In this document: in pieces, positions 26,090-35,127 of the stretch
Position numbering within the stretch: the first letter of the stretch is position 1
Layout of the letters: each line of letters opens with the position of its first letter
Assembly: GCF_900091655.1 (NCBI RefSeq)
Contig: NZ_LT594621.1
Location: forward strand, 2,810,532 to 2,874,531
Direction: 5' to 3'
DNA length: 64,000 nucleotides
Source: Culturomica massiliensis
GTDB lineage: Bacteria > Bacteroidota > Bacteroidia > Bacteroidales > Marinifilaceae
Program-made: the position numbers and the translations under genes
The notes under the pieces: model-generated
Seen by the model: the letters and a program-made list of their open reading frames with translations, nothing else
The model's database searches: none
Told to the model about the DNA's origin: nothing

Positions 26090-27463
26090 TCACCGTGTAC
26101 TTTCGATATGTTCCAATAGTTTTTCCAGGACAGGATCGCCGCCTTTCATATATTCCGAGGCAACGAAAGGAATCTCTATATCCGGATATACCTGACCGTC
26201 CGGATTGCGGGTGTATTCATCGAGTTCTATTGTTGAGATACTTACTGTGGCGTAAGGATTACTGCTCCACGGCAGATGAGTTATTTCCCCGTATTTCAAA
26301 GCATTGTGCAAAAGCGGAACACCGGCCAATTTTGCAGAACCGTTATATTGCAAAATATTGGCAAAAGTTGCGGCCTGTGATCCCGTATCTTCACTTATTA
26401 ATACGTAAATATTCATATTCTGGTATTTCTCTTTATTCAAAGGAAATGATTTAACAAAATACCGTTCAGGCAAATTAATCAATTGCCCCATCCTGTCTTC
26501 CGTAAGAAAATCGTAATCTTTAATGGTATTTGGAGACACCCGTAATCTGACATTTTTTAAATAAACGACCGTGTCCTTATTAACGAGCAACGACATTAAC
26601 TCATCGAAATCGCTTCCACTGCCTCCCCCATTTTTTCGTATATCAATGATCAGGTTCGGATAGCCTATTTTTTTCAAACGCTTAATAAAAGAATACAGGT
26701 CTTTAATGATACTTTTATTATACCTGAAAGCCGGAATACTGAAATATCCGGTTTTATAGTCTGCCCATATTTTCTTTTGATTTTCAGAGATTTTATTTTT
26801 TAAATAATGATCGTAAGTTATTCCTTCCGTATGAATATTCAGTATTTGATTCTGACGTTGAGTTTTAACCGTATAGCCGGGACTATAAGCATAGTGATAA
26901 TAAGCCTGATAAACAATAAACGGAGAATAACGGTTCGTATACGTGTACTTTATAAATTCCTCAACAGGCGTATTATTAATCTCTAAAATACGATCTCCTT
27001 TATGGAATTTTTCATCATATGAATGATCAATGATAATGGTATCGTTTATATTAATAATATCCCAAGGCAATATCGGTATTTTATCAGAATTCGCTCTATT
27101 GTTTTTCGTGATAAACCAAGGGATTAACGGACGGAAATGAGGATCTTCAAATTTCAACCGATCAAAATAAGGTTTAAAAGCATATAATGATTCCGTTAAA
27201 TTAAGCGTGTCTTTCTTCATTCTGGAAATCACTATCCTTCGGATAGAATCCCTTTCCGATATCGGCAAACTCTCAAAAAGATGAGGATGTATTACATCTT
27301 TTGGAAAAGCTGTTATTACAGAATCCGGGGAAAACGGCCGGGAATAAGGATTCACCAACACCTCCGGATAAGCCTCAACAAGATCATATCCCCGAGAATT
27401 CTGACAATATCCCCAATAAAATATCCCCAATAAAATACACGATAACCCTATTGATTTTAACAT
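26090..27463 (-). CDS. S41-family (C-terminal processing type) peptidase, exported
   Basis: A 457-residue protein with a signal peptide ending WGYCQ (a possible lipobox-like GYC). A degenerate PDZ-like segment (FHKGDRILEINNTPVEEF, about 153-170) precedes the S41 core: YFSIPAFRYNK, LIIDIRKNGGGSGSDFDEL (271-289), and the nucleophile region ISEDTGSQAATFANIL with candidate Ser362. The family cleaves C-terminal peptides or has become a tail-specific hydrolase; targets are unknown. The gene is AT-richer than the RND genes before it and stands alone. Confidence 0.82.
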   Translation of the reverse strand: MLKSIGLSCILLGIFYWGYCQNSRGYDLVEAYPEVLVNPYSRPFSPDSVITAFPKDVIHPHLFESLPISERDSIRRIVISRMKKDTLNLTESLYAFKPYFDRLKFEDPHFRPLIPWFITKNNRANSDKIPILPWDIININDTIIIDHSYDEKFHKGDRILEINNTPVEEFIKYTYTNRYSPFIVYQAYYHYAYSPGYTVKTQRQNQILNIHTEGITYDHYLKNKISENQKKIWADYKTGYFSIPAFRYNKSIIKDLYSFIKRLKKIGYPNLIIDIRKNGGGSGSDFDELMSLLVNKDTVVYLKNVRLRVSPNTIKDYDFLTEDRMGQLINLPERYFVKSFPLNKEKYQNMNIYVLISEDTGSQAATFANILQYNGSAKLAGVPLLHNALKYGEITHLPWSSNPYATVSISTIELDEYTRNPDGQVYPDIEIPFVASEYMKGGDPVLEKLLEHIESTR

Positions 27464-28394
27464 ATTTCAAATAAAAATTAAATCCGGTTTTGTAATATCA
27501 ATTATTCATGATCAATATCAAAAAAGTGTCGTTTCATCTAAATTATACATAGAGTATTGCTTTATATCGTTACAGTCTAAATATGAATAAAGCTCTGTTT
27601 TTCACCACAATATTTATAAAATCAGAGAGTTTAAGAATACGTATTAAAACGATTTATTGTCGTTTATCAACGAATTACTTATCTCATATCCTTTGATATT
27701 TGTTTACAAATATATAAAATTGAGAAAATAGTATTCCATTTTATTACTAATAAATAGAATATTTTGCCGATATTCAATATATGTAACGAATATTTTTGTT
27801 TATTGTATTTGTCTCTTTACATTTTTTTATATATCTTGCCTCCGTCTGTATGTCAGGTCGGTTGGACAGCCTTTGTGGTACGTCTTAAAATAGGATTCGA
27901 TTTTTATGTTTAAGGATAACGATAAACCGGAAACGCCCAACCGATAAACCTTTTTGTTAAATCAAAGCAGCTCACCGGGAAGCAATCATACAAACCGATT
28001 TTAAACCTGTTGAAGCTAACATCGAAGTATTTGCGTGGCAATAAACGATCGTAAGATTGTCGGATAAATTTTTGACAGACAGATTCAGGTAAACACACCT
28101 TTGGCAGTAAGGTTTAAGGCCTGGCAGAGTAACCCAAAATTTAACGTTCAGCAAGTGTTACCCCTGCTTTTGTTAAAGGTAGCGCCGCAAAATTACCGAT
28201 AACCGATTTGAATTTTTCCCTGTGTTGTTCATTCGCCTTTACAGGTATTATCGGACGAATTGGAAAAATTACCACCGGGTAGTCCGGTGATGCAATTAAA
28301 ACGAAATATGAAGGATCAAGTACTCATAGGGCACGATTTCAATTGTCATACGATAAATCCAGCAACTGAATGCCCCCCGATAATAATTAATACA
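27464..28394. other. long gene-poor stretch with possible coding debris
   Basis: The first ~400 bp are very AT-rich and show no gene. From about 28070 on the plus strand, broken frames give protein-like pieces, for example QVNTPLAVRFKAWQ and LSDELEKLPPGSPVMQLKRN followed by VLIGHDFN. The latter spacing recalls the linker before the thioredoxin domain of Bacteroidetes TlpA-like proteins, but the match is weak. I treat this as decayed sequence, not a gene. Confidence 0.35.
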
Positions 28395-28721
28395 ATGAAA
28401 AAATATAAGTACATCACTTTTTTAATTCTCCTATTGCTAATCGCACTTCTATTAAGAATAATCCTAAATCAGCATACCTGCGAAACGGTATACCGGATAC
28501 CGATGTACGGATTTTGTTATATGTTACTCGCATTAAGTCGCATAGGCCATAAAATCAGCTTGCTGTATATCTGTACGTCGATCGCAACGTTAATTGAAGT
28601 TGTAGATTTTGCCACCGGAGGTAATTATTTACATTTAGCTGTCATTATGGGGACTCTTGTTCTAAATACGGGGATATATGTATTTATCGTTAAAAAGCTC
28701 AAACAACCTTCCACTTTATAA
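28395..28721 (+). CDS. hypothetical small membrane protein
   Basis: Starting at the ATG of MKKYKYITFLILLLL gives a 108-residue protein with about four hydrophobic segments (ITFLILLLLIALLLRII, YGFCYMLLALSRI, LLYICTSIATLIEVV, LAVIMGTLVLNTGIYVFIV). A longer frame from 28260 would add a hydrophilic 45-residue stretch that looks like debris from another gene. The family is not recognised. It lies 4 bp before the first CPBP-family gene, so the two are probably co-transcribed. Confidence 0.6.
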   Translation: MKKYKYITFLILLLLIALLLRIILNQHTCETVYRIPMYGFCYMLLALSRIGHKISLLYICTSIATLIEVVDFATGGNYLHLAVIMGTLVLNTGIYVFIVKKLKQPSTL

Positions 28722-28725
28722 TCCA

Positions 28726-29226
28726 ATGTATAATATTCATCGTTTAAAGGAAATCATAGGCAAAGCGAACATGATTCAATTTTGCCTTATCGTGTTGATT
28801 GCGGTTAATCTGACAAAAGCCATTGTTCATTTACCTTTTAAAATACTCCGAATAAATGATATACAGTTTAATGAACCATTAATAAATCTGGAAAAACCCG
28901 TTTTAACCGTCGATCTGTTGTTAGACATTTTAGTATTTGCACCTATTATCGAAACGGCATTGTATCAGACACTTATTTTTAAATTTACGAAATGGTTGAA
29001 TTTTAACGATATCACTATTGTACTGATTTCAGCTGTATGTTTCGGTCTGATGCATGACTACAGCCTGTTTTATATGATCAGCACCTTTTTTACGGGAAGT
29101 ATTCTAATGTACACCTATATTTTAAGGGCAAAATATCGCAATAAACCGTATTGGTCTATAACCTTAGCTCATTCTACTATCAACGTTCTTGCTTTACTTA
29201 TGCTATTGGTATTTGAAATATTGTAA
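28726..29226 (+). CDS. CPBP-family (CAAX protease-like) membrane protein, copy 1
   Basis: The start at 28726 (MYNIHRLKEIIGKAN) matches the start of the tandem paralogue at 29370; a longer frame from 28678 overlaps the previous gene. The 166-residue protein has CPBP/ABI motifs: motif 1 FAPIIETALYQTLIF, motif 2 FGLMHDYSLFY, motif 3 LAHSTINVLALL. In classical members motif 1 is EExxxR; here the second Glu is Thr and the Arg is Gln, so protease activity is doubtful. Relatives act in membrane proteolysis or bacteriocin self-immunity. Confidence 0.75.
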   Translation: MYNIHRLKEIIGKANMIQFCLIVLIAVNLTKAIVHLPFKILRINDIQFNEPLINLEKPVLTVDLLLDILVFAPIIETALYQTLIFKFTKWLNFNDITIVLISAVCFGLMHDYSLFYMISTFFTGSILMYTYILRAKYRNKPYWSITLAHSTINVLALLMLLVFEIL

Positions 29227-29369
29227 ATAATGGTCATCGGGATAAAGCAATACGACATGACGTTTTCTTATCCGATCGTACTTTGATTTTTTAACAGCAG
29301 TGAGCATTTCGATATGCCGGTTTTGTTCCTTTTGCATTCGACACGTTTTAAAAGTAAATCTATTGCATA

Positions 29370-29870
29370 ATGTATAACATTCATCGTTTAAAAAAAATCA
29401 TAGGCAAAGCGAACATGATTCAATTTTGCCTTATCGTGTTGGTTGCGGTTAATCTAACAAAAGCCATTGTTTACTTGCCCTTCAAAATGTTTCAATTAGA
29501 GGATATTCAGTTTAGAGAAGAACTAATAAATCCCGAACAACCGACCTTAACCGTTACGATATTAATATCGGCTTTGATTTTAGCACCTATTGTTGAAACG
29601 GCATTATTTCAGACACTTATTTATCAATTAAAAAAATGGTTGCATTTTAACAATATAACTATCGTCTTAATTTCATCTGTATGTTTCAGTCTGGTACATA
29701 ATTTCAGCCTGCTTTATATAATCAGCACCTTTTTTATAGGAAGCATTCTGATGTACACATATATTTTAAGGTCGGAATATAACAATAAACCGTATTGGTC
29801 TATGACCTTGGCTCATTCTACTCTCAACGCTTTTGCTTTATTTATGCTATTGGTATTTGAAATATTGTAA
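29370..29870 (+). CDS. CPBP-family (CAAX protease-like) membrane protein, copy 2
   Basis: A 166-residue tandem paralogue of the preceding gene, nearly identical over the first ~30 residues and over the last ~50, more divergent between. Motif 1 is LAPIVETALFQTLIY, with the same loss of the second Glu and the Arg as copy 1; motif 2 is FSLVHNFSLLY, motif 3 LAHSTLNAFALF. The repeat includes the DNA directly before the start codon. The two copies lie 143 bp apart, so they arose by local duplication and have since diverged. Confidence 0.75.
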   Translation: MYNIHRLKKIIGKANMIQFCLIVLVAVNLTKAIVYLPFKMFQLEDIQFREELINPEQPTLTVTILISALILAPIVETALFQTLIYQLKKWLHFNNITIVLISSVCFSLVHNFSLLYIISTFFIGSILMYTYILRSEYNNKPYWSMTLAHSTLNAFALFMLLVFEIL

Positions 29871-29975
29871 GGCTAGCGGAGATTCATTTATTCGGACATG
29901 TTTTATCAGCAATGATCAATTATACAAGTATACTTTTTATGAATCAACAGGAAAAAATCAAATAATTCTTTGCGT

Positions 29976-30179
29976 TTATTTTACACCCTTCAAATGTGCT
30001 TCGTATGCCGGGAGCATGAGTATCATATCTTTGTCTTGCCGGGCGATTTTCAATGCCTGACGGTAGCAGCGGCGAGCCGCTTTCAGTTGTTGCCGGCGTT
30101 CGTACAGTTCACCCAGGCTATCGTATAAGTTCGCAGCAGAAGGATAGTAATTCTTATAAAAACAAATGCTTTTACCCAG
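29976..30179 (-). pseudogene. C-terminal TPR remnant of a lost gene
   Basis: On the minus strand a frame without a usable start reads NYYPSAANLYDSLGELYERR, then AARRCYRQALKIARQDK, and ends at TAA (29976-29978); a TAG at 30180-30182 closes it upstream. The pattern is the TPR-like C-terminus common on Bacteroidetes exported serine hydrolases. The rest of that gene is absent. It lies directly after the S9-like peptidase gene on the same strand, so it may be the end of a former neighbour. Confidence 0.6.
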
Positions 30180-30196
30180 CTATATCCAATCTCCGT

Positions 30197-31285
30197 TCAA
30201 TTGAAACGATAGGCGGCTATTCTCAATTCCTTATGGGATTTAAACGGTTTGGAGGGTTTCAGGTGTTTTGCCAGATATTTGTATATATCGTAGCGGATTT
30301 CGGTCGCGGTTCTGATGTCGATCCGGTCAAAAGAATGCCCGCCGGGCATATCCTGAAATATCTTGTAATCAAATTGCTTTCCTTCCGCTTTCAGGGCCCT
30401 GATCATATGTTCCACTTCGATAACATTCACATCGTCGTCATTCGTATTCGTATAGATCAATACCGGGTCTTTCAGCTTGTCGGCATGCCACACCGGAGAA
30501 CGCCTTTTGTATTCTGCAATATCACCCCTGGCGCTTTTCCCGATGTCCCGCCTGAACATTTCCCGGTAACCATCTTCGGCATATCCCATCCGCATGATAA
30601 CATCACAAACAGGTACTCCCGCAAACCCACATTTATACACACCGGGATAGGTCATCAGATTCATCAGCGTAATCATTCCTCCGTGACTCCAGCCTATAAT
30701 CCCAATCCGGTTTTTATCCACGAAACTATAATTTTCAACCATATATTGTCCGCTCTCGTAAACATCCTGATTTTCCAGACCACCGTAATCGATGTTTTTA
30801 TACGTCCCGGCACCATACCCGGTACTTCCCCGGTATTCGGCCGCCACTACAATATACTCCTGGGCCACTAATTCCCGGACAATATGGGCATAATAGGTCG
30901 AAAAATCCGCATGTACTCCGCTATGGGCAAAAACGATCAAAGGATATTTTTTGTCCGGATCAATACTTTTCGGAACAAATACATACGCCCAGAACTTCAA
31001 CGGGTTATTCACACCCATAGCTGTGGGATTGGACGGATTGGCCTTAGGCGGACCACACAGATATACTTTATCGACATAGGCCACGTCCCCCACCTTGTTA
31101 TACCACAGCACATCATCCACTTTCTTCATTACTTCTTCAAAAGAACGTGAAAATCCGGTATGATCGGCATTCAATGTCCGCAACTGCTCCGCCACATCTA
31201 CCTCACCGGCTTGAGCCAACACGGTAAGATGTCCGGTCCATAATAAACTTACAATAAACAAAAAACCATAATATTTCATCTGCAT
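30197..31285 (-). CDS. exported alpha/beta hydrolase, S9 (prolyl oligopeptidase)-like
   Basis: A 362-residue protein with a signal peptide ending VLAQA. The alpha/beta-hydrolase core has GWSHGG (nucleophile Ser), an Asp in YTNTNDDDVNV and the His in DMPGGHSFDR, in the order of the S9 family. An AEYRGSTGYG segment, typical of S9 peptidases, precedes the nucleophile. It lacks the long beta-propeller of full DPP-IV-like enzymes, so it is a single-domain form. Peptidase or esterase activity in the periplasm is likely; the substrate is unknown. Start may be the third codon (MKYYGF). Confidence 0.8.
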   Translation of the reverse strand: MQMKYYGFLFIVSLLWTGHLTVLAQAGEVDVAEQLRTLNADHTGFSRSFEEVMKKVDDVLWYNKVGDVAYVDKVYLCGPPKANPSNPTAMGVNNPLKFWAYVFVPKSIDPDKKYPLIVFAHSGVHADFSTYYAHIVRELVAQEYIVVAAEYRGSTGYGAGTYKNIDYGGLENQDVYESGQYMVENYSFVDKNRIGIIGWSHGGMITLMNLMTYPGVYKCGFAGVPVCDVIMRMGYAEDGYREMFRRDIGKSARGDIAEYKRRSPVWHADKLKDPVLIYTNTNDDDVNVIEVEHMIRALKAEGKQFDYKIFQDMPGGHSFDRIDIRTATEIRYDIYKYLAKHLKPSKPFKSHKELRIAAYRFN

Positions 31286-31312
31286 AATTCAAATTAAGTC
31301 CCTCGACTTATT

Positions 31313-31400
31313 TAATATTTTCGTAATCTGCCCGATTTCAGATGATCGACATTCTTAAAATGTATAACTAATTACGAACGATTACTTATTATAAAATACA
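31313..31400. repeat. dispersed CGACTTATTTAATATTTT repeat, copy C2
   Basis: Matches 25981-26079 at both ends (CGACTTATTTAATATTTT; ATGTATAACTAATTACGAAC). It lies upstream of the S9-like gene. The rest of the gap up to about 31849 is AT-rich and shows no gene. Confidence 0.6.
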
Positions 31401-31849
31401 CATTTTATTATCCTTGCTTCCGGGATATCCGCGGTAATCCGTAAAACTTTCCGTCCATACCCGGCAAATTTTCAAAGCTGTACGACCGGTTCTTTTCCTT
31501 TAGCCTTGTATTGCCGACCGATCTATCAGATTTACAACAAATATAAATATTTTCACGTATTTTTCAACTTTTTTAATCAATAAGTCGGCCAAATAAAAAC
31601 ATCACGATTTTTCTGCATGACTCTGTCACCTGATTTCCTTACTCACAGAAATATCCGCATCCGGTAAGAATCTGTCCGGATTTTGGATTCATATCTCAGC
31701 TATCCGCATTGTCATTATTTCATGTGTAAATAAAAACCGTCAGAAAAAAAGCATGAATATCAATGCATTATCCTCCTGTTTTCATATATATATCCGGAAA
31801 AGAAGTTTTTTGTTCCTATTTGTGTAAATTTCCGTCCCTTTTCGTGTAA

Positions 31850-31857
31850 TATATTTG
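31850..31857 (+). promoter_or_regulatory. -7-like element upstream of the ECF sigma operon
   Basis: TATATTTG, 22 bp before the sigma start codon at 31880. No good TTTG is found at the usual spacing. Confidence 0.4.
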
Positions 31858-31879
31858 TTGTATAATCGTCTTGTATACG

Positions 31880-32392
31880 ATGACGGAGAAAGAGTTCAAT
31901 ACATCGATTTTACCGCTGACACACGACATTTTTACTTTTGCGGTACATCTGACGGGCGACCGGTCCGGAGCTGCGGATATTACCCAGGATGTGATGTATA
32001 AACTGTGGGAGATGCGCCGGGAGTTATGCAAGGTGCGAAATCCCAAAGCATGGGCTTTGAAAATCACACGCAATTTATGCCTCGACATTCTTAAAAAACA
32101 AAAACCGTTATATGATGAAGAACAGATGTACAAAAACAGCGGTTACGATCACGACCTGCTCCGGTCACTGGAAGATAAAGAAACGGCGGCATTGGTAAAG
32201 CAGATTATCGATACCCTTCCGGACAACCAGCGGGAGGTTGTCATTCTCCGGGAGATCGAAGAGATGGAATACAATGAGATTGCAGAAATCACCGGCCTCG
32301 GCCTGAACAATATACGGGTGCTGTTATCCAGGGCCCGCACCAAAATCAAAGAGATTCTGGTAAAACAATACAGTATTTCGAAATACGAATGA
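31880..32392 (+). CDS. ECF-type RNA polymerase sigma factor
   Basis: A 170-residue sigma-70 family protein; start chosen at MTEKEFNTSI, three codons inside the longest frame. Region 2 is seen in FTFAVHLTGDRSGAADITQD and VMYKLWEMRREL, followed by NPKAWALKITRNLCLDILK; region 4 in LPDNQREVVILREIEEMEYN and IAEITGLGLNNIRVLLSRAR. It overlaps the next gene by 4 bp, giving a sigma/anti-sigma/DUF4252 operon. Genes of its regulon probably include its own operon. Confidence 0.92.
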   Translation: MTEKEFNTSILPLTHDIFTFAVHLTGDRSGAADITQDVMYKLWEMRRELCKVRNPKAWALKITRNLCLDILKKQKPLYDEEQMYKNSGYDHDLLRSLEDKETAALVKQIIDTLPDNQREVVILREIEEMEYNEIAEITGLGLNNIRVLLSRARTKIKEILVKQYSISKYE

Positions 32393-32826
32393 TTATGGAT
32401 AATATACAGGATATATTAAAACGATATTACCGGGGAGAGACGACCCTCGCAGAAGAAAGATACCTCAAAGAAGAGTTTCGCCGGGGCCATCTGACGGAAG
32501 AACCGGCCTTATCCACCGGTCCGGTTCAGGAGAGCCTGCCCAAAGGCTTATATGCCGGCATACGGCAAGGCATACGGAAGCGACGGCAAAAACACTTCCG
32601 GCAATTATATCTGACAGCCGGAAGCATCGCCGCTATGCTGGTACTGATTATTTTTGTCAAAGGTTCGTTTAGGCCGGCACTTCCATCCGATCTGCAAGTT
32701 ACGGACAATATAAAGCGTGAGCGTTTCGAAAATGCTTTACGCACCATCGGTAATATATTGGAAGAGGATCGCCCAAATGAAAAAGTATTGTATGAAGATC
32801 ATAAACTGATCATTGCCATCGAATAA
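32389..32826 (+). CDS. probable anti-sigma factor, single-pass membrane protein
   Basis: A 145-residue protein that starts inside the last codons of the sigma gene. The N-terminal cytoplasmic part has the typical LKRYYRGETTLAEERYLKEE segment seen in Bacteroidetes anti-sigma and related proteins, then one membrane segment (LTAGSIAAMLVLIIFVKG), then a ~50-residue periplasmic tail. No zinc motif. By position and topology it should hold the sigma factor at the membrane. The DUF4252 gene follows after 23 bp. Confidence 0.75.
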   Translation: MIMDNIQDILKRYYRGETTLAEERYLKEEFRRGHLTEEPALSTGPVQESLPKGLYAGIRQGIRKRRQKHFRQLYLTAGSIAAMLVLIIFVKGSFRPALPSDLQVTDNIKRERFENALRTIGNILEEDRPNEKVLYEDHKLIIAIE

Positions 32827-32849
32827 CAAACAATTAAATAAGGATTGCC

Positions 32850-34121
32850 ATGAAAAAAGTATTATTTATTCTCGTTGCAGGCATGCTTCTTCCCTTTTTC
32901 AGCCATGCCCAGGTTCATAAGCTCATGTCGGCTTATGAAGGAAAAGACGGTGTAACCATTACTCACCTGGATAAAAATTTGTACGGCCTGTATAAAAAGA
33001 AAAATCTCTCGCCGGCAGCAGAAAAGTTATTAAAAGATTTGAACGAAGTCAACATTCTTTCGTTTGATCTGGTACGCAATACAACATGGACAGCCGACGG
33101 TATTACCGGCAAATTTACCGACGAACTGAAAAAGAAGGGGTATACTCTGGTAAAAAGTGCCACCACCAACGACAGCAAACAATTTATTTATTCCAAGAAT
33201 GCGGAAGATAAATTATCGGATCTGGTTGTCATCAATCAGGAAACGAAAAACAATCTGGAAATCATTGAACTACGGGGTAATATCCAGGCAGAAAATATCG
33301 CTTTGCTTTCCCGGGCTTTAAATATCAAAGGGCTTAACTCCTTGTCGGCCCTGAATCCGAACAATGAAAAATACACATCTTATCTGCAATCGTTCAATTA
33401 CAACACGATGTCCTCTGAAGAGGTTAAAAAGCAGGCGGAAGAAATGAGAAAGCAAGCAGAAATCATGAGAAAAAAGGCAGAAGAAATGCGACGGAATTTC
33501 AATATGGGAACAAATTTCAACTTCAGCTTTTCGGGGGATGATTCGACTTTTTTTAACAATTTCAGGCTTGGAACTATGGATTCTATTTTCAATACCATAG
33601 GTTCGGGATTCAGCACAATGGGCAGCTTTTTCGACCAATTGGGCAGTAATATCGGAGATTTCGGAAATACGATCAGTACAATGGGCAGTTCCATACAGAT
33701 TACAGAAGATAACGGTAAAACCAAAATCAAAATCAACACGAAAAATCTGGATATCATTTATATTGTCGACGGCATCAAATTTGAAGGAGAAGAGATCACC
33801 ATGCCCGAACAAATCAAATACGTGAATCTGGTCAACGATAAAAAAGACAGCCGCAAATCTTACCTTATCGTCACATCCGACAGCAGATTAGGTGATTTCA
33901 TTTCACTAAAAGACAATACACTACGTTTCAAATACGATAATCAGGATTTCAAATACAATCTTGCCAAATCCGACAAGCCTTTGCTATGGCTCAACGGAGC
34001 GGCAGCAGCGGATTTTTCCGGTGTCGATATCGCCAATATCCGCCAAATCCGCCCCATTACCCAAGCAGAAAAAGAAACCGGATACTATAAAAGTGCCGAA
34101 GTGTTTATTACGACAAAATAA
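32850..34121 (+). CDS. exported DUF4252 protein with two plug-like C-terminal units
   Basis: A 423-residue protein with a signal peptide ending FSHAQ. Residues ~21-185 match the DUF4252 domain found with sigma/anti-sigma pairs in Bacteroidetes. Then follow a helical Glu/Lys/Met-rich stretch (EEVKKQAEEMRKQAEIMRK), an Asn/Phe/Gly-rich linker, and two C-terminal units of similar pattern: IIYIVDGIKFEGEE...IKYVNLV...YLIVTS and PLLWLNGAAAADFSG...IRQIRPI...AEVFITTK. Each resembles the beta-alpha-beta end of a TonB-receptor plug (VDG ... I..I.VL ... GVIIITT). No receptor barrel is present. Third gene of the sigma operon; its function is not known. Confidence 0.75.
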   Translation: MKKVLFILVAGMLLPFFSHAQVHKLMSAYEGKDGVTITHLDKNLYGLYKKKNLSPAAEKLLKDLNEVNILSFDLVRNTTWTADGITGKFTDELKKKGYTLVKSATTNDSKQFIYSKNAEDKLSDLVVINQETKNNLEIIELRGNIQAENIALLSRALNIKGLNSLSALNPNNEKYTSYLQSFNYNTMSSEEVKKQAEEMRKQAEIMRKKAEEMRRNFNMGTNFNFSFSGDDSTFFNNFRLGTMDSIFNTIGSGFSTMGSFFDQLGSNIGDFGNTISTMGSSIQITEDNGKTKIKINTKNLDIIYIVDGIKFEGEEITMPEQIKYVNLVNDKKDSRKSYLIVTSDSRLGDFISLKDNTLRFKYDNQDFKYNLAKSDKPLLWLNGAAAADFSGVDIANIRQIRPITQAEKETGYYKSAEVFITTK

Positions 34122-34187
34122 AAAAAGGGAAACGAGTTTACCCCGTTTCGGACAACACCTTCGACATCGTATAAAACAGCAGGTTTA

Positions 34188-34260
34188 AAATTGTAGATTT
34201 ACGATTTCAGATTAAATAAATCCGACGATGAATTCCATTATTAAGCAATTTTAAATCTGC
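34188..34260. repeat. dispersed GATTTACGATT repeat, copy R6
   Basis: AAATTGTAGATTTACGATTT, then CAGATTAAATAAATCCG, a variable part, then AAGCAATTTTAAATCTG. The same order is seen in copies R7 and R9. Confidence 0.8.
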
Positions 34261-34288
34261 CAGATTCACTTACTCAAAAGTCCTAAAA

Positions 34289-34942
34289 ATGAAAAAACTC
34301 CTCTCAACAGCCATAATTATCTGCACGGTATTTGCCGCTACAGCACAAGATTATCGTTCTGTGGATTCCCTATTGTGTGAGATATACCGGAAAGACCAGC
34401 GTGTCAGAGCCAATTTCGAAACCGTATTCACAGGCAAGCTTCCACAGGACAGTGTACTTAAATTCGTACAGACAATGCACAATACCGATCAAGAAAATCA
34501 AGCCGTGATCTATAAACTTCTGGATGAACAAGGATGGCCCGACAACCTGTCACCATTAGCCAATCAAGCTATCTTTTTAGTTGTCGATCATGGAAATATT
34601 ACAGATCAACAAAAGTATTTTCCCCTGATCGAGCAACAGGTAAAGAAAGGCAATCTGGACAAAAGTTCGTGTATGACATTATACGACCGCATCTTAATGC
34701 ACACAGGAAAAAAACAAATTTACGGCACTCAAACGGTCAGTTACACAGATAAACAGACCGGAGATCAGGTGTTCTATCTGTGGCCGGTAGAAAATCCTTC
34801 CCGGCTAGACTCGTTACGGAAGGCGATAAACCTACCCCCGATCGAACAGTACCTGGAAGTGTTCAAGCAACGAGGCATGCATGTCATCTGGGACAAAGAA
34901 CTGACAATCGACGAAATCCAGAAAAAAAAGACAGGCTTATAA
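34289..34942 (+). CDS. exported DUF6624-like protein
   Basis: A 217-residue protein with a signal peptide (MKKLLSTAIIICTVFAATAQ). The mature part is helical, with the motif LYDRILMHTGKKQIYGTQ around residues 130-150 that characterises the DUF6624 family, and a Pro-rich C-terminal part (INLPPIEQYLEVFKQRGMHV). No catalytic function is known for the family. It stands between the DUF4252 gene and the convergent M56 gene and ends at a good terminator. Confidence 0.7.
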   Translation: MKKLLSTAIIICTVFAATAQDYRSVDSLLCEIYRKDQRVRANFETVFTGKLPQDSVLKFVQTMHNTDQENQAVIYKLLDEQGWPDNLSPLANQAIFLVVDHGNITDQQKYFPLIEQQVKKGNLDKSSCMTLYDRILMHTGKKQIYGTQTVSYTDKQTGDQVFYLWPVENPSRLDSLRKAINLPPIEQYLEVFKQRGMHVIWDKELTIDEIQKKKTGL

Positions 34943-34954
34943 GTACATGCATAC

Positions 34955-34984
34955 AAATCCGGTTTTAATCGCCGGATTTTCTTT
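34955..34984 (+). terminator. intrinsic terminator after the DUF6624 gene
   Basis: AAATCCGG, short loop, CCGGATTT, followed by TTCTTTT; 12 bp after the stop codon. Confidence 0.8.
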
Positions 34985-35039
34985 TACGATTCCCGGCAAA
35001 CAGTTTCCAGACACAAACAGAACCGGATAAACATACAAA

Positions 35040-35072
35040 TTTGCCCGGGTATACAAAGTAAACCCGGGCAAA
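35040..35072. terminator. hairpin between convergent genes
   Basis: TTTGCCCGGGT and ACCCGGGCAAA, an 11-bp perfect stem with an 11-nt loop. It probably ends the minus-strand M56 gene (35128), and could also catch read-through from the other side. Confidence 0.7.
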
Positions 35073-35127
35073 ATCCAAGCCCCTTCAGGACTCTATAAAT
35101 ATTCAGCCTAAATATTCTTTTCCAAAA

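Noticed and set aside
30053..30871. 272-codon plus-strand frame
   Set aside because: Antisense to the S9-like peptidase and the TPR remnant, both of which have clear motifs.
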